From Archangium sp. (lineage in GTDB: Bacteria; Myxococcota; Myxococcia; Myxococcales; Myxococcaceae): a DNA stretch of 64,000 nt. The stretch lies in the NCBI GenBank assembly GCA_030681645.1, contig JAUXRX010000065.1, forward strand, positions 80,889 through 144,888. Reading direction: 5' to 3'. Position numbers and translations under genes: made by a program. Below, one piece after another: positions 41,625-52,096 of this stretch (its first letter is position 1; each line of letters begins with the position of its first letter). The notes under the pieces were generated by a model. The model had not been told where the DNA came from and did not search any database. It saw only the letters and a program-made list of their open reading frames with translations.

Positions 41625-41689
41625 TGCCGATCTGACATGAAATCATGCAGATCGGCACAGATGCGTTGACGGTCGATTTGTGCCGATCT
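41625..41689. promoter_or_regulatory. Triple palindromic operator-like array before the AAA ATPase gene
   Basis: TGCCGATCT occurs three times: forward at 41625, inverted at 41649 (AGATCGGCA) and forward at 41681. Copies 1-2 form an imperfect palindrome with an inner CATGA-AA-TCATG. Copies 2-3 form a perfect 11-bp inverted repeat (AGATCGGCACA ... TGTGCCGATCT). The region is visibly AT-richer than its surroundings. It is probably a repressor site, or less likely a mobile-element end. Confidence 0.7.
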
Positions 41690-41694
41690 ACCTT
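41666..41694 (+). promoter_or_regulatory. Candidate promoter giving a leaderless ATPase mRNA
   Basis: TTGACG, a 17-base spacer, TACCTT. The predicted start coincides with ATG 41700, and there is no Shine-Dalgarno. The second and third operator copies bracket this promoter. Confidence 0.4.
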
Positions 41695-41699
41695 CAGGC

Positions 41700-43118
41700 A
41701 TGTTCGTTGGGCGTGCGGCTGAACTCGAGCAGATCCGACGTGCCATCGCTTCCGATCGCGCGGAACTCGGCGTGGTGTACGGCCGGCGACGGGTGGGAAA
41801 GAGCACCCTCCTGGAAGAGGCGGCGCCGCCGAGTGGTGGGCTGCTGTTCGAGGGCCTCGAACAGGGCGGGCTGCGAGCGCAGGTCGAGCACTTCACAGAT
41901 CAGCTCGCGCAGCAGACGCGCAGCGCGCCCGTTCGCGCCACGAATTGGAAGGACGCGTTCGACGCCCTCAGCCCACACCTCGCCCGGGGCCGTCGTTACG
42001 TGGTGTTCGACGAGTTCCCCTGGATGGCCTCGGGGCAGACGCAGTTGGTCTCGCTCCTGAAGTTCTACTGGGACCGGGTGTGGAAGAAGAACCCGCGCCT
42101 CACGCTGGTGTTGTGCGGGTCTGTCGCCTCCTTCATGGTCGAGCACGTGCTTCACTCCAGCGCGCTGCACAACCGCAAGACGTTCGAGCTGAAGGTCGAC
42201 CCGCTCCCGGCCCCGGAGGCGCGCCAGTTCTTCAAGGGACTGCGCGGCGATGTCGAGGTGGCGAAGTTCCTGATGCTCCTGGGGAGCGTGCCGAAGTACC
42301 TCGAACAGGTGGACCCGCGCGAGTCGCTCGCCGCGAACATGGACCGCCTCTGCTTCACGAAGAACGGCTTCTTCGTGAACGAGCTGGAGACCATCTTCAA
42401 GGAGCAGTTCAAGGTGGTGCGCACCTATGAGGCCATCGTCGCTTCGTTGGCGCGCGGGGGCCGATCGCGCGAGCAGCTCGCGGCCTCGCTTGGCAAGGTG
42501 CCCGGGGGTGGGCTGGGCAGGTACCTCGAGAACCTCGAGCGGGCCGACTTCATCAAGACCTTCGCCCCGGTCTCGCTCGACAACGGCAAGGGTTCGAAGA
42601 CGCGCCGGCACGTGCTGTGGGACGAGTGGCTCCGCTTCTACTTCACCTATATGCAACCGAACCTCGCGGCCATTCGTGCCAACACCGCTCGCGGGCTGTT
42701 CGACAGCCTGACGGCTTCGAGCGTCGAGTCGTACTTCGGGCTCGCCTTCGAACGGCTGTGCATGAGGAACATCGAGTCACTCCTGAAGAGCCTCGCCATC
42801 TCTGCGCACGAGACGCTCGGGTATGGGCCCTTCTTCCGGCAACCGCCGCGAAAGGGGCGCGCCCCTGCCGAAGGGCTGCAGGTCGACATTCTCATTCGCC
42901 GCCGCGGCGACGTCTTGACGCTGGTGGAGTGCAAGTTCACCTCGAGCCCGGTCGACACGTCGGTGATCCGCGAGGTCGAACGGAAGGTGGCGCTGCTGGG
43001 TGCGCCGCGTCGCTACACCGTCGAGCGGGTGTTGATCTCGGCGAACGGCGTGACGCCCGCGCTGCAGCAGCGAGCCTATTTTCACCGCACGCTCGGACTG
43101 GATTGCTTGCTGCCCTGA
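41700..43118 (+). CDS. Archaeal-type AAA ATPase fused to a PD-(D/E)XK nuclease-like domain (ATPase_2/DUF234)
   Basis: 472 residues. N-terminal P-loop ATPase with Walker A GRRRVGKS at 28-35 and Walker B YVVFDE at 99-104, a STAND-like winged-helix middle (SREQLAASLGKVPGGGLG around 255-275), and a C-terminal DUF234 domain. That domain carries Asp396 (VDILIRR) and E410-C-K412 (LVECKF), the D...E-x-K pattern of PD-(D/E)XK nucleases. Such proteins are common in archaea and sporadic in bacteria, usually as solitary accessory genes whose function is unknown. The isolated position, low-GC upstream patch and operator-like palindromes suggest an acquired, self-regulated module. Convergent with the DUF4139 gene at 43153. 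Confidence 0.88.
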   Translation: MFVGRAAELEQIRRAIASDRAELGVVYGRRRVGKSTLLEEAAPPSGGLLFEGLEQGGLRAQVEHFTDQLAQQTRSAPVRATNWKDAFDALSPHLARGRRYVVFDEFPWMASGQTQLVSLLKFYWDRVWKKNPRLTLVLCGSVASFMVEHVLHSSALHNRKTFELKVDPLPAPEARQFFKGLRGDVEVAKFLMLLGSVPKYLEQVDPRESLAANMDRLCFTKNGFFVNELETIFKEQFKVVRTYEAIVASLARGGRSREQLAASLGKVPGGGLGRYLENLERADFIKTFAPVSLDNGKGSKTRRHVLWDEWLRFYFTYMQPNLAAIRANTARGLFDSLTASSVESYFGLAFERLCMRNIESLLKSLAISAHETLGYGPFFRQPPRKGRAPAEGLQVDILIRRRGDVLTLVECKFTSSPVDTSVIREVERKVALLGAPRRYTVERVLISANGVTPALQQRAYFHRTLGLDCLLP

Positions 43119-43152
43119 TCAGACTGAACACGACGTGGAGGTCGATGCGACG

Positions 43153-44715
43153 CTACAGGCCGCCGGTGTCGTAGCTGCTCGGTACGTCGACGCGGAAGGC
43201 GAAGTCGACCTTCTTCTTCTCGCCCGCCTTGAGCGACACCTTCCACTTCGCGATCCCGTCCTTCGGATCGAGCTGGTAGCCGGCCGTCGTCTTCTCGCCC
43301 ACCGCCACCAGGATGTCGTTCATCTCGGACACCGGCAGATGCTCGGCCAGCGCCACGTCGATGGCCGTCTTGCCGTAGTTCGCCACCTCGAACGCGTACG
43401 CGTAGGTGAAGCGCTTGTTGCCGTTGAACAGCCCCGTGTCGCGCTTGAGCTCTTCCATGACGGTTCGCTTGACCCGCACCGCCTCTTCCACGCCGAAGGT
43501 GAGGGTGAACGCGCCACCCTGCGGCACGCGCTCGAGGGGATAGCGCCCCACCAGCCCCGTGGAACGGAACGCGTCGACCCGGCCCGCCAGCAGCGGCCAC
43601 GCCGCCTGGTTGGTCAATTCGGCCACGCGGAAGGCCACCGGCATCACCTTGGGCATCGTGCGCAGCTCGAACTTCGCCTTCATCTTCGTCTTGCCCACGA
43701 AGAGGCGCACCGGCGCGTTGTCGCCGGGCACCTTCGACTTCTCGGGCACGAGCAGCTGCACCGACAGGCCCTGGCTCTTCGCTACCGCCTGGCCGCCCGT
43801 GTTCGCCGCCTCGCCGCCGCTGCCGGTCTCCGCCCGCTCGACGAACTCGTCGCGCCGCACCAGCACCTTCTTCTCCACGGCCTTCTCGTACGCCGTCACC
43901 TTGAGCACCTTGAGGTCCGGCGGCGTCGCGTTCTGCGAAGGCACCGCCGTCGACAGCGTCAGCTCGACCTGGTTCCAGTCTTCGCCCGTGCCCTGGTGGA
44001 TCGTCGCCCAGGTGGAGAGGTCGACCGCGCCGCCCGACTCATCGGCCCGCGCCTCGTACACCGGCGTCCACGACGCGCCGCCCACGAGGTAGGTGAGGGC
44101 CAGCTCCGCCGTCTTCCCCGGGGGGCACGACGCCAGCACCTCCACCGTCCACGACTGCTTGTTCTGCGCGATGCGCACCTCGTCGAGCTGGCGGCGCAGC
44201 TCTTCTTCCTTGAGCCGCAGCTCGCGCAGCTTCGCGTTCACTTCCGACGTCTGCTTCGCCGCCGTGAGGCTCGAGCCCAGCGAGGTGTCGAAGGCCAACT
44301 GCCAGCTCTTCAAGTCCGGTCGCTCGGTCGCCATCTCGCGCGAGACCAGCTGCACCGCGATCTCCGTGTACTGCCGGCCCACCTTCGTCTGCGTCTGCAC
44401 CCGCGAGAGCTGATCGCCGGTGTTCTCGAGCTCGAGCTGCAGCGCCTCGAGCGCCTTCACCAGCGCCTCGGCCTTCGGGCTGAACTCCTTCTCGCGCCTC
44501 ACCAGCTCGGCCCGCATGCCGTCGATCGAGCCGCCCGTGACGCGGGCCCGGAACGAGTCCTGCGTGGCGCTGGGCGGAATGTTCTCGAAGTCCACCGGCA
44601 CACGCGCGCCGCACGTCAGCGCCGTCACCCGGGTCACCTGCGCGCGATCGGGGAAGACCACCACGCGATCGGGAGCGCCGGTCGAAGCGAGGATCACCAG
44701 GACGAGCGCGTTCAT
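43153..44715 (-). CDS. Exported DUF4139/DUF4140 (MuiA-like) protein, second paralogue
   Basis: 520 residues from ATG 44715, with AGGAGG upstream and ATGA overlapping the preceding paralogue. Short signal peptide (MNALVLVILASTGA). DUF4140 at ~15-120 (DRVVVFPDRAQVTRVTAL; AL-rich coiled coil 85-180) and DUF4139 at ~200-515 (GGASWTPVYEARADES; GEDWNQVELTLSTAVPS; C-terminal AGEKKKVDFAFRVDVPSSYD). The family includes the mucoidy-inhibitor homologue MuiA; biochemical role unknown. Probably periplasmic. Confidence 0.88.
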   Translation of the reverse strand: MNALVLVILASTGAPDRVVVFPDRAQVTRVTALTCGARVPVDFENIPPSATQDSFRARVTGGSIDGMRAELVRREKEFSPKAEALVKALEALQLELENTGDQLSRVQTQTKVGRQYTEIAVQLVSREMATERPDLKSWQLAFDTSLGSSLTAAKQTSEVNAKLRELRLKEEELRRQLDEVRIAQNKQSWTVEVLASCPPGKTAELALTYLVGGASWTPVYEARADESGGAVDLSTWATIHQGTGEDWNQVELTLSTAVPSQNATPPDLKVLKVTAYEKAVEKKVLVRRDEFVERAETGSGGEAANTGGQAVAKSQGLSVQLLVPEKSKVPGDNAPVRLFVGKTKMKAKFELRTMPKVMPVAFRVAELTNQAAWPLLAGRVDAFRSTGLVGRYPLERVPQGGAFTLTFGVEEAVRVKRTVMEELKRDTGLFNGNKRFTYAYAFEVANYGKTAIDVALAEHLPVSEMNDILVAVGEKTTAGYQLDPKDGIAKWKVSLKAGEKKKVDFAFRVDVPSSYDTGGL

Positions 44716-46685
44716 CGCACCACCTCCTGCTGCTGCAGCTTCCAACCTCTGGGCCGCTTCACCGTGTAGGTGAACGAGAACACCTGCTTCTGCTGCGGCG
44801 CGATGGTGACGCGCCACTCGAGCGAGCCCTTCTTCGCGTCCTGGATCGCGGTGGGCTTCGATTCGATCAACTTCGTCTCGACGTCCTTCTGATCCGTCAC
44901 CGGCCACTGGTCTGCCACGCGCACGGCCACGGGCGCGCGGTACGGGTTGGCCAGCTCGATGGTCACCGTGTACGTGCCCACCTCTTCCTTCGTGAACACG
45001 CCCTGCGTGGCCTCGACGACCTGCACGTTGCGCACGGGCTTGAGCGCGCGGTCGATGCCCAGGGGCAGGGTGAACGCCTCACCGGGAGAGACCAGCTTGA
45101 GCCGCGCCGTGCCCGCGGGGTCAGCCCCCACGTAGAGCTGCGCCGGCCCGCCCGGCAGCACCTGCGCCGACGGGTTCTTCAGCTCGGCCACCAGGAACGC
45201 GTCGGTGGTCAGGGCAGGGAAGAGCTTGCGCTCGACCGACACCGGCCACTGCGCCGACCACAGCGCCACGCGCCGCGAGCCCCGCTCCGAGGGCACGGTC
45301 TCCTTCTGCAGCGAGGCGAACGAGAGATCGTAGCCGGCCGCGAGCGTCACCGGGCTGTCGGCGCCGAAGGTCGGCGGGCGCCACGCGGGCGGTGGCGCGA
45401 GGGAAAAGGTCGAGACCGGCGGAGCCGACTCCTCTTCGCCCACGTCCATCGAGGAGAGCGCCACCCTGGACTCGGCAGCGTACCGTTGGGCGGCCCTCTT
45501 CGGAGCAGGTGGAGGCGGCGGCGGCGCAGCGGGCGCTGCCGAGGGCCGGTCCATCCGCACCGACTTGTCCTTCGTCTTGGCGTCGTAGCCCTGGGGCCTG
45601 GCCAGCTCGCCCTCGAGGGAATCGTCGTCGAACGAGTACTCCTTGTTGCGCTCCCTCGCGTCCGATTCCTCGAAGTCCTGCTCGTCCGGCTCGAGGGGCG
45701 TGGGGCCGCCCTGGGGCGCGCGCGAGACCGCCGCGATGCCCAGGCGCTGCAGCCGGCCGCGCACCAGGTCTTCCTCGGAGCGCGCCATCGCCAGCGGGCG
45801 GTACGGCGGCGCCGGAGCGACCGGCGAGGACACCGGCGTGGGCGTGGGGATGAAGCGATCAGCCACGCCGATCTTCCACGTCGCCAGCCGCGGCACCTTC
45901 ACCGCGTGAGAGGGAATGGCGGTGGACAGCAGCAGGGTCGCGTTGGTCCAGTCCTCGCCCGAGCTCTGCGCCACCAGGCCCGCCAACGAGAGGTTGACGG
46001 TGTTGGTGTCGGGTTGAAGCTGCAGATCCCACGTGGGGGTCCACTGCGCGCCGCGCACCAGGTACGTGAGGGTCAGCGTGGCCGGGCCGTTGCCGCTCAC
46101 CTGGGCCACCACCTTCCACCCCGACGTCGTCTGCGGGTTGCCCAGCTTGCGCGCCTGGTCGAGCAGCATCGCCCGCTTCTCGTTGAGCTTCTTCTGCGAG
46201 CGCTCGCCCTCGCGCAGCTTCGCCTGCACCTTGCCCAGCTGATCGGCCGAGAACTGCGCGCCCTGCGCCCAGCCCCCCGAGCTCAGCTTCGGAGGCGCCT
46301 TGAGCGGATCTCCCTGCGGCACCGCGGGCGAGAGCCGCAACAGCCCGTCACGCACGCCGCTCAGCGCGGTGCGTTCCTGGTTGAGGCGGTCCAGCTCGAC
46401 GTCGACCTTCTCGATCTCCGCGAGCACCTGCTTCGCTTCTTCCGTGCGCAGCTTCTCGGGCTCGATGCGCTCGATGTCGACCCGCTTCACCTCGGCACCG
46501 CTGGCCTCCACGCGCATGGAGGCGACCTCGGCGGTGTCGCGCAACGGGGGAAACTCGAGGCTCTGGTTTCCGGTGACCGAGACCTGCGCCGTCCGCACCA
46601 CCCGGGCCTGGTCGGTGAAGACGGTGACCTGCGTCACCGGCGCTTCGATCGCGGCGGCGAGGGTCAAAAGGACGAGTGAGTTCAC
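44712..46685 (-). CDS. Exported DUF4139/DUF4140 (MuiA-like) protein, first paralogue
   Basis: 657 residues from GTG 46685 with GGGAGG ten bases upstream. Signal peptide VNSLVLLTLAAAIEA. The DUF4140 domain starts TQVTVFTDQARVVRTAQV, followed by coiled coil and the DUF4139 core (LVRGAQWTPTWDLQL; GEDWTNATLLLSTAIPS). Compared with its downstream paralogue it carries a ~130-residue disordered insert (about 300-430) rich in Pro/Ala/Arg/Glu. It ends in a FTYTVKRPRG-type strand. Tandem duplication is likely. Confidence 0.88.
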   Translation of the reverse strand: MNSLVLLTLAAAIEAPVTQVTVFTDQARVVRTAQVSVTGNQSLEFPPLRDTAEVASMRVEASGAEVKRVDIERIEPEKLRTEEAKQVLAEIEKVDVELDRLNQERTALSGVRDGLLRLSPAVPQGDPLKAPPKLSSGGWAQGAQFSADQLGKVQAKLREGERSQKKLNEKRAMLLDQARKLGNPQTTSGWKVVAQVSGNGPATLTLTYLVRGAQWTPTWDLQLQPDTNTVNLSLAGLVAQSSGEDWTNATLLLSTAIPSHAVKVPRLATWKIGVADRFIPTPTPVSSPVAPAPPYRPLAMARSEEDLVRGRLQRLGIAAVSRAPQGGPTPLEPDEQDFEESDARERNKEYSFDDDSLEGELARPQGYDAKTKDKSVRMDRPSAAPAAPPPPPPAPKRAAQRYAAESRVALSSMDVGEEESAPPVSTFSLAPPPAWRPPTFGADSPVTLAAGYDLSFASLQKETVPSERGSRRVALWSAQWPVSVERKLFPALTTDAFLVAELKNPSAQVLPGGPAQLYVGADPAGTARLKLVSPGEAFTLPLGIDRALKPVRNVQVVEATQGVFTKEEVGTYTVTIELANPYRAPVAVRVADQWPVTDQKDVETKLIESKPTAIQDAKKGSLEWRVTIAPQQKQVFSFTYTVKRPRGWKLQQQEVVR

Positions 46686-46808
46686 GTTGATGCCTCCCTG
46701 AGGTGCGTCTTCTGACAGCCGCGGCGACCCTAGACGTTCCATCCGTGCGGGGAGCGGGAAAGCGTCAAGGGGTCGAAGCCGCTATCGTGGTACCGGGGGG
46801 CAGTTCAC

Positions 46809-47996
46809 ATGGCAGGCGTCCAATCGTCGTTCTCCGTCGCCGCGCAGGCGGCGGAGGCCGTCTCGGAGCTGGTCGCACAGCTGAGGGCGGGCGCACGGGG
46901 CGGGAAGGTCGCTGGCGGCTTCATTCAGTCGAGCGTCACCCACGACCTGGCGGCCGTCGCGACAGCGCTGCAGGTGGCGCTGCCCGGAGTGCCCTTCGTC
47001 GGCGTGACTTCGTGCCAGGGCCTGGGCAGCGATCGTGGGCTCGCTCCGGCGGGCCCGGGCCTGTCGGCGCTCTGGCTCATCGGCGACGACGTGCAGTTCC
47101 AGGTCGCCGCCACCCGCCGGCCCGAGGTCACCGGCGCCGGGGCCGCGCTCGTCTCCGGGCTCGCGCCGCGCACGGCCGGCAACCGCTTCGCGCTCTTTCA
47201 CGCCACGCCGGGAAACGAAGAGCGGCTGCTCAGTGAGCTGGTGCCGGCCCTGGGCTCGGCCATCCCCCTGCTCGGAGGCACGGCCGCCGATGACGATCTG
47301 AGCGGGAAGTGGGGCGTGTTCGCCTCGGGCGGGTTCAGCACGGGCACTGGCGCCGTGGTCGCGGTCGTCGACTGGCCGGGCCGGGTCTCGGCCTCGATGC
47401 AGTCGACCGCGATGGTGACGCCGCAGCGCGGCCTGGTGACGCGCGCCTCGGGGCGGACCCTCTTCGAGATCGACGGCCGGCCCGCCGCGCAGGTCTACAA
47501 CCAGTGGATCGGCGGAGGCCTGGGCCGGCAGTTGAGGGACGGCGGCAACATCCTCAACGACACCACGCTCCAGCCGCTGGGGGTGCACCGGGTCGAGCGC
47601 GGCATCGGCTCGTACGTGCTCATTCACCCCGAGTCGATGGTGGCCGAGACCGGGGCGATGACCACCTTCAAGGAGATCCACGTGGGCGAGGAGGTCTGGC
47701 TGATGAAGGCCAGCCGGGCCGGCTTCATCGGGCGCCCGGCGTCAGTGGTGGAGCGCCTCATGATCGACACCCGCCTGCCGGCCTCCCAGGTGCTGGGGGC
47801 CTACCTGGTCTATTGCGCAGGGTGCCGGCTCACCGTGGACGATGGGACCTCGCTCATGCTGGCCGGTTTCCGGGGCGCGGTCGGCCACGTGCCCTTCATC
47901 ACCGCCTACTTCTTCGGGGAACAGGGCTGCTCGGTGCCCAACGGCCCGGCGGAGCATGGAAACCTGATGACCGGGGCCCTGTTGCTGGGGACCTGA
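46809..47996 (+). CDS. FIST-domain sensory protein
   Basis: 395 residues. FIST_N (about 1-190: VAGGFIQSSVTHDLAAVATA; FVGVTSCQGLGS; LLGGTAADD) followed by FIST_C (~195-390: FEIDGRPAAQVYNQWIGGGL; GAYLVYCAGCRL; HVPFITAYFFGEQG). FIST modules are cytoplasmic small-ligand sensors associated with two-component or chemotaxis proteins, proposed to bind amino acids (family knowledge). No fused output domain here; the CheY-like protein at 50051 lies downstream beyond rpsA but any link is speculative. Confidence 0.9.
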   Translation: MAGVQSSFSVAAQAAEAVSELVAQLRAGARGGKVAGGFIQSSVTHDLAAVATALQVALPGVPFVGVTSCQGLGSDRGLAPAGPGLSALWLIGDDVQFQVAATRRPEVTGAGAALVSGLAPRTAGNRFALFHATPGNEERLLSELVPALGSAIPLLGGTAADDDLSGKWGVFASGGFSTGTGAVVAVVDWPGRVSASMQSTAMVTPQRGLVTRASGRTLFEIDGRPAAQVYNQWIGGGLGRQLRDGGNILNDTTLQPLGVHRVERGIGSYVLIHPESMVAETGAMTTFKEIHVGEEVWLMKASRAGFIGRPASVVERLMIDTRLPASQVLGAYLVYCAGCRLTVDDGTSLMLAGFRGAVGHVPFITAYFFGEQGCSVPNGPAEHGNLMTGALLLGT

Positions 47997-48023
47997 CGCC
48001 CAGAGACACGGGCGGGAGGGCCG

Positions 48024-48052
48024 TTGCATCCCACCCCTTCTTCGCCTATGCG
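48024..48052 (+). promoter_or_regulatory. Weak candidate promoter for rpsA
   Basis: TTGCAT, a 17-base spacer and TATGCG, in the 182-base gap between the FIST gene and rpsA. The boxes match poorly but have ideal spacing; a ~120-base leader would result, which could host autoregulation by S1. Confidence 0.25.
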
Positions 48053-48178
48053 CCAAGGCATCACCGTCATTCCGACGCGTGTTCCGTCATCGTGCGATTC
48101 CCCAGGCACGGTGAAGGGTGGTCTCTCGTGAACTCAGGGGTGGCAGCACCTTTCCGCGGTACCAGGACAACCCATCAC

Positions 48179-49888
<1,710 letters not shown>

Positions 49889-49912
49889 GAACTCAGCCGT
49901 GATCAGCGACGG

Positions 49913-49949
49913 GGGTGGGGTGCTCGTACGCGCCTCACCCTTTGTCTTT
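49913..49949 (+). terminator. Intrinsic terminator after rpsA
   Basis: GGGTGGGG pairs with CCTCACCC (one G-U pair) across a 12-base loop, followed by TTTGTCTTT, 24 bases after the rpsA stop codon. Confidence 0.6.
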
Positions 49950-50050
49950 GCGGGCAGGTCAATAATGGTCGGCCTGGATCCCCGTTCTCGATGAGGCGGG
50001 GTCGAGGCGCGGGGCCGAAGCTTCTCTCACTTCGAGGGGAGGCCCGCACC

Positions 50051-50491
50051 ATGACTCCAAACCACGCCAGGCTGCTCGTCGCCGATGACAGCCGCATGCT
50101 CCGGCAGGTGATCCGCGAGCTGCTGCAGGACCTCGGCTTCGTCACCATCGACGAGGCGCCCGACGGGGCCGCGGCGCTTTCCCTGTTCCTCGAGAAGCCC
50201 TACGACCTGGTGCTGACCGACTGGAACATGCCCTCGCTCAGCGGCATCGAGCTGCTGCGCGCCATCCGCAGCGGCGACGTGCGCAACCAGACCGCGGTGG
50301 TGCTCTTCACCGGTGACATGTCGGCCCGGCGCATGGTCGAGGCGCTCGAGTCGGGCGCCAACGGCTTCGTGGCCAAGCCCTTCGCGGTGCCGGCGCTGTG
50401 CGACAAGATCCTGCGGATCATCGCCTCGGTGCCGCCGAAGTCCGAGTTCGTCCCCACCCGCATTCCGAGCTCCCTGCGCGCGAGGCTCTGA
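50051..50491 (+). CDS. Single-domain CheY-like response regulator
   Basis: 146 residues from ATG 50051, preceded by GAGGGGAGG. Receiver domain only: acidic pair Asp12/Asp13 (LLVADDSRML), phospho-acceptor Asp57 (LTDWNMP), Thr87 (LFTGD) and Lys109 (AKPF). A ~20-residue basic tail follows. No output domain, so it acts through protein contacts. The nearest kinases are not adjacent. Given the flagellar genes elsewhere, a motor-binding role is possible but not shown. Confidence 0.92.
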   Translation: MTPNHARLLVADDSRMLRQVIRELLQDLGFVTIDEAPDGAAALSLFLEKPYDLVLTDWNMPSLSGIELLRAIRSGDVRNQTAVVLFTGDMSARRMVEALESGANGFVAKPFAVPALCDKILRIIASVPPKSEFVPTRIPSSLRARL

Positions 50492-50581
50492 GCGCGAACA
50501 AAACCGGCCTCACGAGGATAAGGTGCGACCCCTGCAACCTGGCGAGGGGGCCGGGTGTCACACCTCACCTTGGAGCCGCTC

Positions 50582-52096
50582 ATGTTCAGACGCGTCGTCC
50601 TGCTGCTTGCCGCCCTTCCCACGGCGGCGCACGCCTTCTGCGGGTTCTACGTCGCCGGCGGCGGCGCGGCCCTCTTCAACGACGCCACCCAGGTGGTGTT
50701 GATGCGCGAGGGCACCAGGACCGTGCTCTCGATGCAGAACAACTACCGGGGGCCGCCCGAGAACTTCGCCATGGTGATCCCGGTGCCCATCGTTCTCCAG
50801 AAGGAGAACGTGAAGACGCTGACGAAGAACCTGTTCGACAAGATCGACCAGCTCGCTGCGCCCCGGCTCGTCGAGTACTGGGAGCAGGATCCCTGCTACC
50901 AGCCGCGGCCGTACGCCAACAGCGGCGGCGCCATGCGCTCGATGGCCGCGCCCAAGAAGGCGATGAGGGACATGGACGACGCCCCCCGTGACTACGGCGT
51001 GGCCATCGAGGCCCAGTTCACCGTGGGCGAGTACGAGATCGTGGTGCTGTCCGCGAAGGACGCGCTCGGCCTCGAGGCGTGGCTCACCGACAACAAGTAC
51101 AAGATCCCCGCGGGCGCCGCGCCGCTGTTCCGCCCGTACATCCAGCAGGGCATGAAGTTCTTCGTGGCCCGCGTCGACGTGACGAAGGTGAAGTTCGAGA
51201 ACGACCTCGCCACGCTCTCTCCGCTGCGCTTCCACTACGACTCCGAGAAGTTCGAGCTGCCGGTGCGCCTGGGTCTCATCAACTCGAAGGGCGAGCAGGA
51301 CCTGATCGTCCACATCCTCGCGCGCAACCAGCGGTACGAGGTGGCCAACTACCCCAACGCCACCATCCCCACGAACCTCGATCTGGTGCCCTCGGCCAAG
51401 AGCGAGTTCGGCCCGTTCTATGCGTCGCTCTTCGACAAGACGGTGAAGAAGAACGCGAAGGCGGTGGTGACCGAGTACGCGTGGGACTCGTCGACGTGTG
51501 ATCCCTGCCCGACGCCGCCGCTGACGCCGGCCGAGCTGCTGCTCTTCGGCATGGACGTGCTCGACGGCGGCCCACCGTACCCCGAGCTCGAGCTGAAGAA
51601 CCGCGACCTGGTGCCGCCGCAGGAAGCCGCGCAGGCCGACCAGATGATCCGGAACCTGCTGCAGCAGATCAGCTACCGCCGCTCGGCCGCGAAGGGTGGG
51701 GCGCGCTTCGTGCTCACCCGCCTGCACGCGCGCTACGACAAGTCGTCCCTGGGCGAAGACCTGGTGTTCAAGGCCGCGCCGCCCATCGCCGGGGGCCGCG
51801 AGTTCCTCACCAACGGCGAGGCGCTCGAGCAGGGCGCGGTCTCGTTCGGCGTGAACAACTTCCAGGCGCGCTACGCCATCCGCTACCCGTGGGAAGGGCC
51901 GATCGCCTGCGCCAACCCCGTGCGGGGCAAGTGGGGTGGCCCTCCACAGGGCGGGCGCCCGAAGCCCGTGGCCGCGGAAGACCTGGGGCTGGTGAAGCGT
52001 GACGCCACGCTCACCGCGAAGCTCGTCGAGAGCCCGGTGCCGGAGTTCGGCATCAAGGGAAGCAAGGCCCGCGCAGGAATCCCGGTGAAGAAATGA
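50582..52096 (+). CDS. DUF2330 exported protein, paralogue A
   Basis: 504 residues from ATG 50582 (TTGGAG upstream). Signal peptide cleaved after AAHA, leaving FCGFYVAGGGAALF. The N-terminal DUF2330 core includes LMREGTRTVLSMQNNY, FAMVIPVPIVL and EYWEQDPC. Conserved cysteines shared with both downstream paralogues: FCGF, DPC, the CxxC in TCDPCPT, and the C-terminal IAC. It is the longest copy because of an extra ~40 residues before the C-terminal domain. Periplasmic or outer-surface; function unknown. First gene of a four-gene coupled operon. Confidence 0.88.
   Translation: MFRRVVLLLAALPTAAHAFCGFYVAGGGAALFNDATQVVLMREGTRTVLSMQNNYRGPPENFAMVIPVPIVLQKENVKTLTKNLFDKIDQLAAPRLVEYWEQDPCYQPRPYANSGGAMRSMAAPKKAMRDMDDAPRDYGVAIEAQFTVGEYEIVVLSAKDALGLEAWLTDNKYKIPAGAAPLFRPYIQQGMKFFVARVDVTKVKFENDLATLSPLRFHYDSEKFELPVRLGLINSKGEQDLIVHILARNQRYEVANYPNATIPTNLDLVPSAKSEFGPFYASLFDKTVKKNAKAVVTEYAWDSSTCDPCPTPPLTPAELLLFGMDVLDGGPPYPELELKNRDLVPPQEAAQADQMIRNLLQQISYRRSAAKGGARFVLTRLHARYDKSSLGEDLVFKAAPPIAGGREFLTNGEALEQGAVSFGVNNFQARYAIRYPWEGPIACANPVRGKWGGPPQGGRPKPVAAEDLGLVKRDATLTAKLVESPVPEFGIKGSKARAGIPVKK

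Noticed and set aside
47309..48178. Upstream extension of the rpsA reading frame
   Set aside because: Out-of-frame reading of the FIST gene; S1 homology begins at 48179.
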